DNA of 6,773 nucleotides, from assembly GCA_021836665.1 (NCBI GenBank), contig JAKBHQ010000248.1, positions 1-6,773 on the forward strand. Direction: 5' to 3'. Under the pieces are notes generated by a model, which made no database searches, was not told the origin of the DNA, and saw only the letters and a program-made list of their open reading frames with translations. The position numbers and the translations under genes are program-made. Of the stretch, positions 6,645 through 6,773 are shown piece after piece; position 1 is the stretch's first letter; every line of letters begins with the position of its first letter. The stretch comes from Thermoplasmata archaeon (GTDB lineage: Bacteria; Actinomycetota; Acidimicrobiia; Acidimicrobiales; Acidimicrobiaceae).

Positions 6645-6673
6645 AATTTACCAATTTGTGTCACAGGGATCAA
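6645..6673 (-). promoter_or_regulatory. possible promoter of the CHAD-ParA operon
   Basis: On the minus strand TTGATC (6673-6668) and TAAATT (6650-6645) are separated by 17 bases, each with four of six consensus matches, in the AT-rich DNA upstream of the CHAD gene. Transcription would start near 6638, giving a leader of about 25 bases before ATG 6613. If the true start is TTG 6673, this segment would instead be coding. Confidence 0.3.
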
Positions 6674-6685
6674 TTACTTTTGAGT

Positions 6686-6773
6686 ATGGCGGAAACCGTC
6701 GATTGGATGATGGACAAAAGTGATCGACGGGAGGCCAATTATTTTGGGCCTAGAAGGAGTGAAATTGGCTTTT
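6686..6773 (+). CDS. possible 5' end of a rightward gene running off the window (partial)
   Basis: From ATG 6686 the frame stays open for 29 codons to the window edge, starting MAETVDWMMDKSD. No strong ribosome binding site precedes this ATG and the peptide is not recognisable. A competing start is TTG 6765, in another frame, with AAGGAG ending five bases upstream; a gene starting there would leave this stretch as divergent promoter DNA. The edge prevents a decision. The presence of either start suggests a divergent gene begins here. Confidence 0.2.
   Translation, partial: MAETVDWMMDKSDRREANYFGPRRSEIGF
6696..6730. repeat. perfect 8-base inverted repeat upstream of the CHAD-ParA operon
   Basis: CCGTCGAT (6696-6703) and ATCGACGG (6723-6730) are exact reverse complements separated by 19 bases, giving a half-site spacing of 27 bases centre to centre. 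The position is just upstream of the putative CHAD promoter and between divergent genes, which would suit a regulator binding site. If the frame from 6686 is coding, the repeat lies inside that gene. Confidence 0.35.
6734..6769. repeat. second inverted repeat at the right edge
   Basis: GCCAATT (6734-6740) and AATTGGC (6763-6769) are exact reverse complements with a 22-base spacer. The right arm covers the TTG 6765 start candidate and the spacer holds its AAGGAG site. It could be an operator or an RNA structure occluding a start, but seven-base matches of this kind also occur by chance. Confidence 0.25.

Noticed and set aside
1..6773. mobile element, defence island, CRISPR array or RNA genes
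   Set aside because: No transposase, integrase, nuclease, regularly spaced repeats, terminal repeats or tRNA/rRNA-like sequences were seen on either strand.

Overview
The window holds six confident protein-coding genes and the possible first codons of a seventh. It looks like an ordinary bacterial chromosomal segment with roughly even GC content. The orphan ABC ATPase and the leftward MFS protein both resemble actinobacterial families, which suggests an Actinobacteriota member, possibly an acidimicrobial lineage of moderate GC. That placement is recall-based inference and is weak. There are no rRNA, tRNA, CRISPR or transposon signatures. Non-ATG starts are common: GTG or TTG is the best start for at least four of the six genes.

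Left part (1-2771): a rightward ABC ATPase of the ModF/YlmA type (3-800) converges on a leftward pair, an MFS transporter (1434-2771) followed by a gamma-carbonic-anhydrase-like left-handed beta-helix protein (869-1387). The pair probably shares a transcript. In the carbonic anhydrase-like protein, the third zinc-ligand histidine position holds Glu.

Centre (2772-4407): a 385-base divergent intergenic region separates the leftward MFS gene from a second, unrelated rightward MFS gene (3157-4407) of YbfB/YjiJ appearance. That gene starts at a TTG behind a strong Shine-Dalgarno sequence. Its last 58 bases overlap the 3' end of the next leftward gene, tail to tail.

Right part (4350-6773): a leftward two-gene operon encodes a CYTH-CHAD protein (5132-6613) followed 17 bases later by a ParA/MinD-type ATPase (4350-5114). 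No ParB is visible. CHAD domains bind polyphosphate and can target polyphosphate granules, and orphan ParA-type ATPases position cargo over the nucleoid. The pairing therefore suggests a polyphosphate-granule positioning or segregation module. This is the most interesting hypothesis in the window, and it is inference from gene order and domain identity. The CYTH domain appears to have lost its ExExK tunnel motif, and the ATPase carries an unusual Lys/Arg-rich segment; both fit a structural or binding role. Upstream of the operon, an AT-rich promoter-like stretch and two perfect inverted repeats lie at the window edge.
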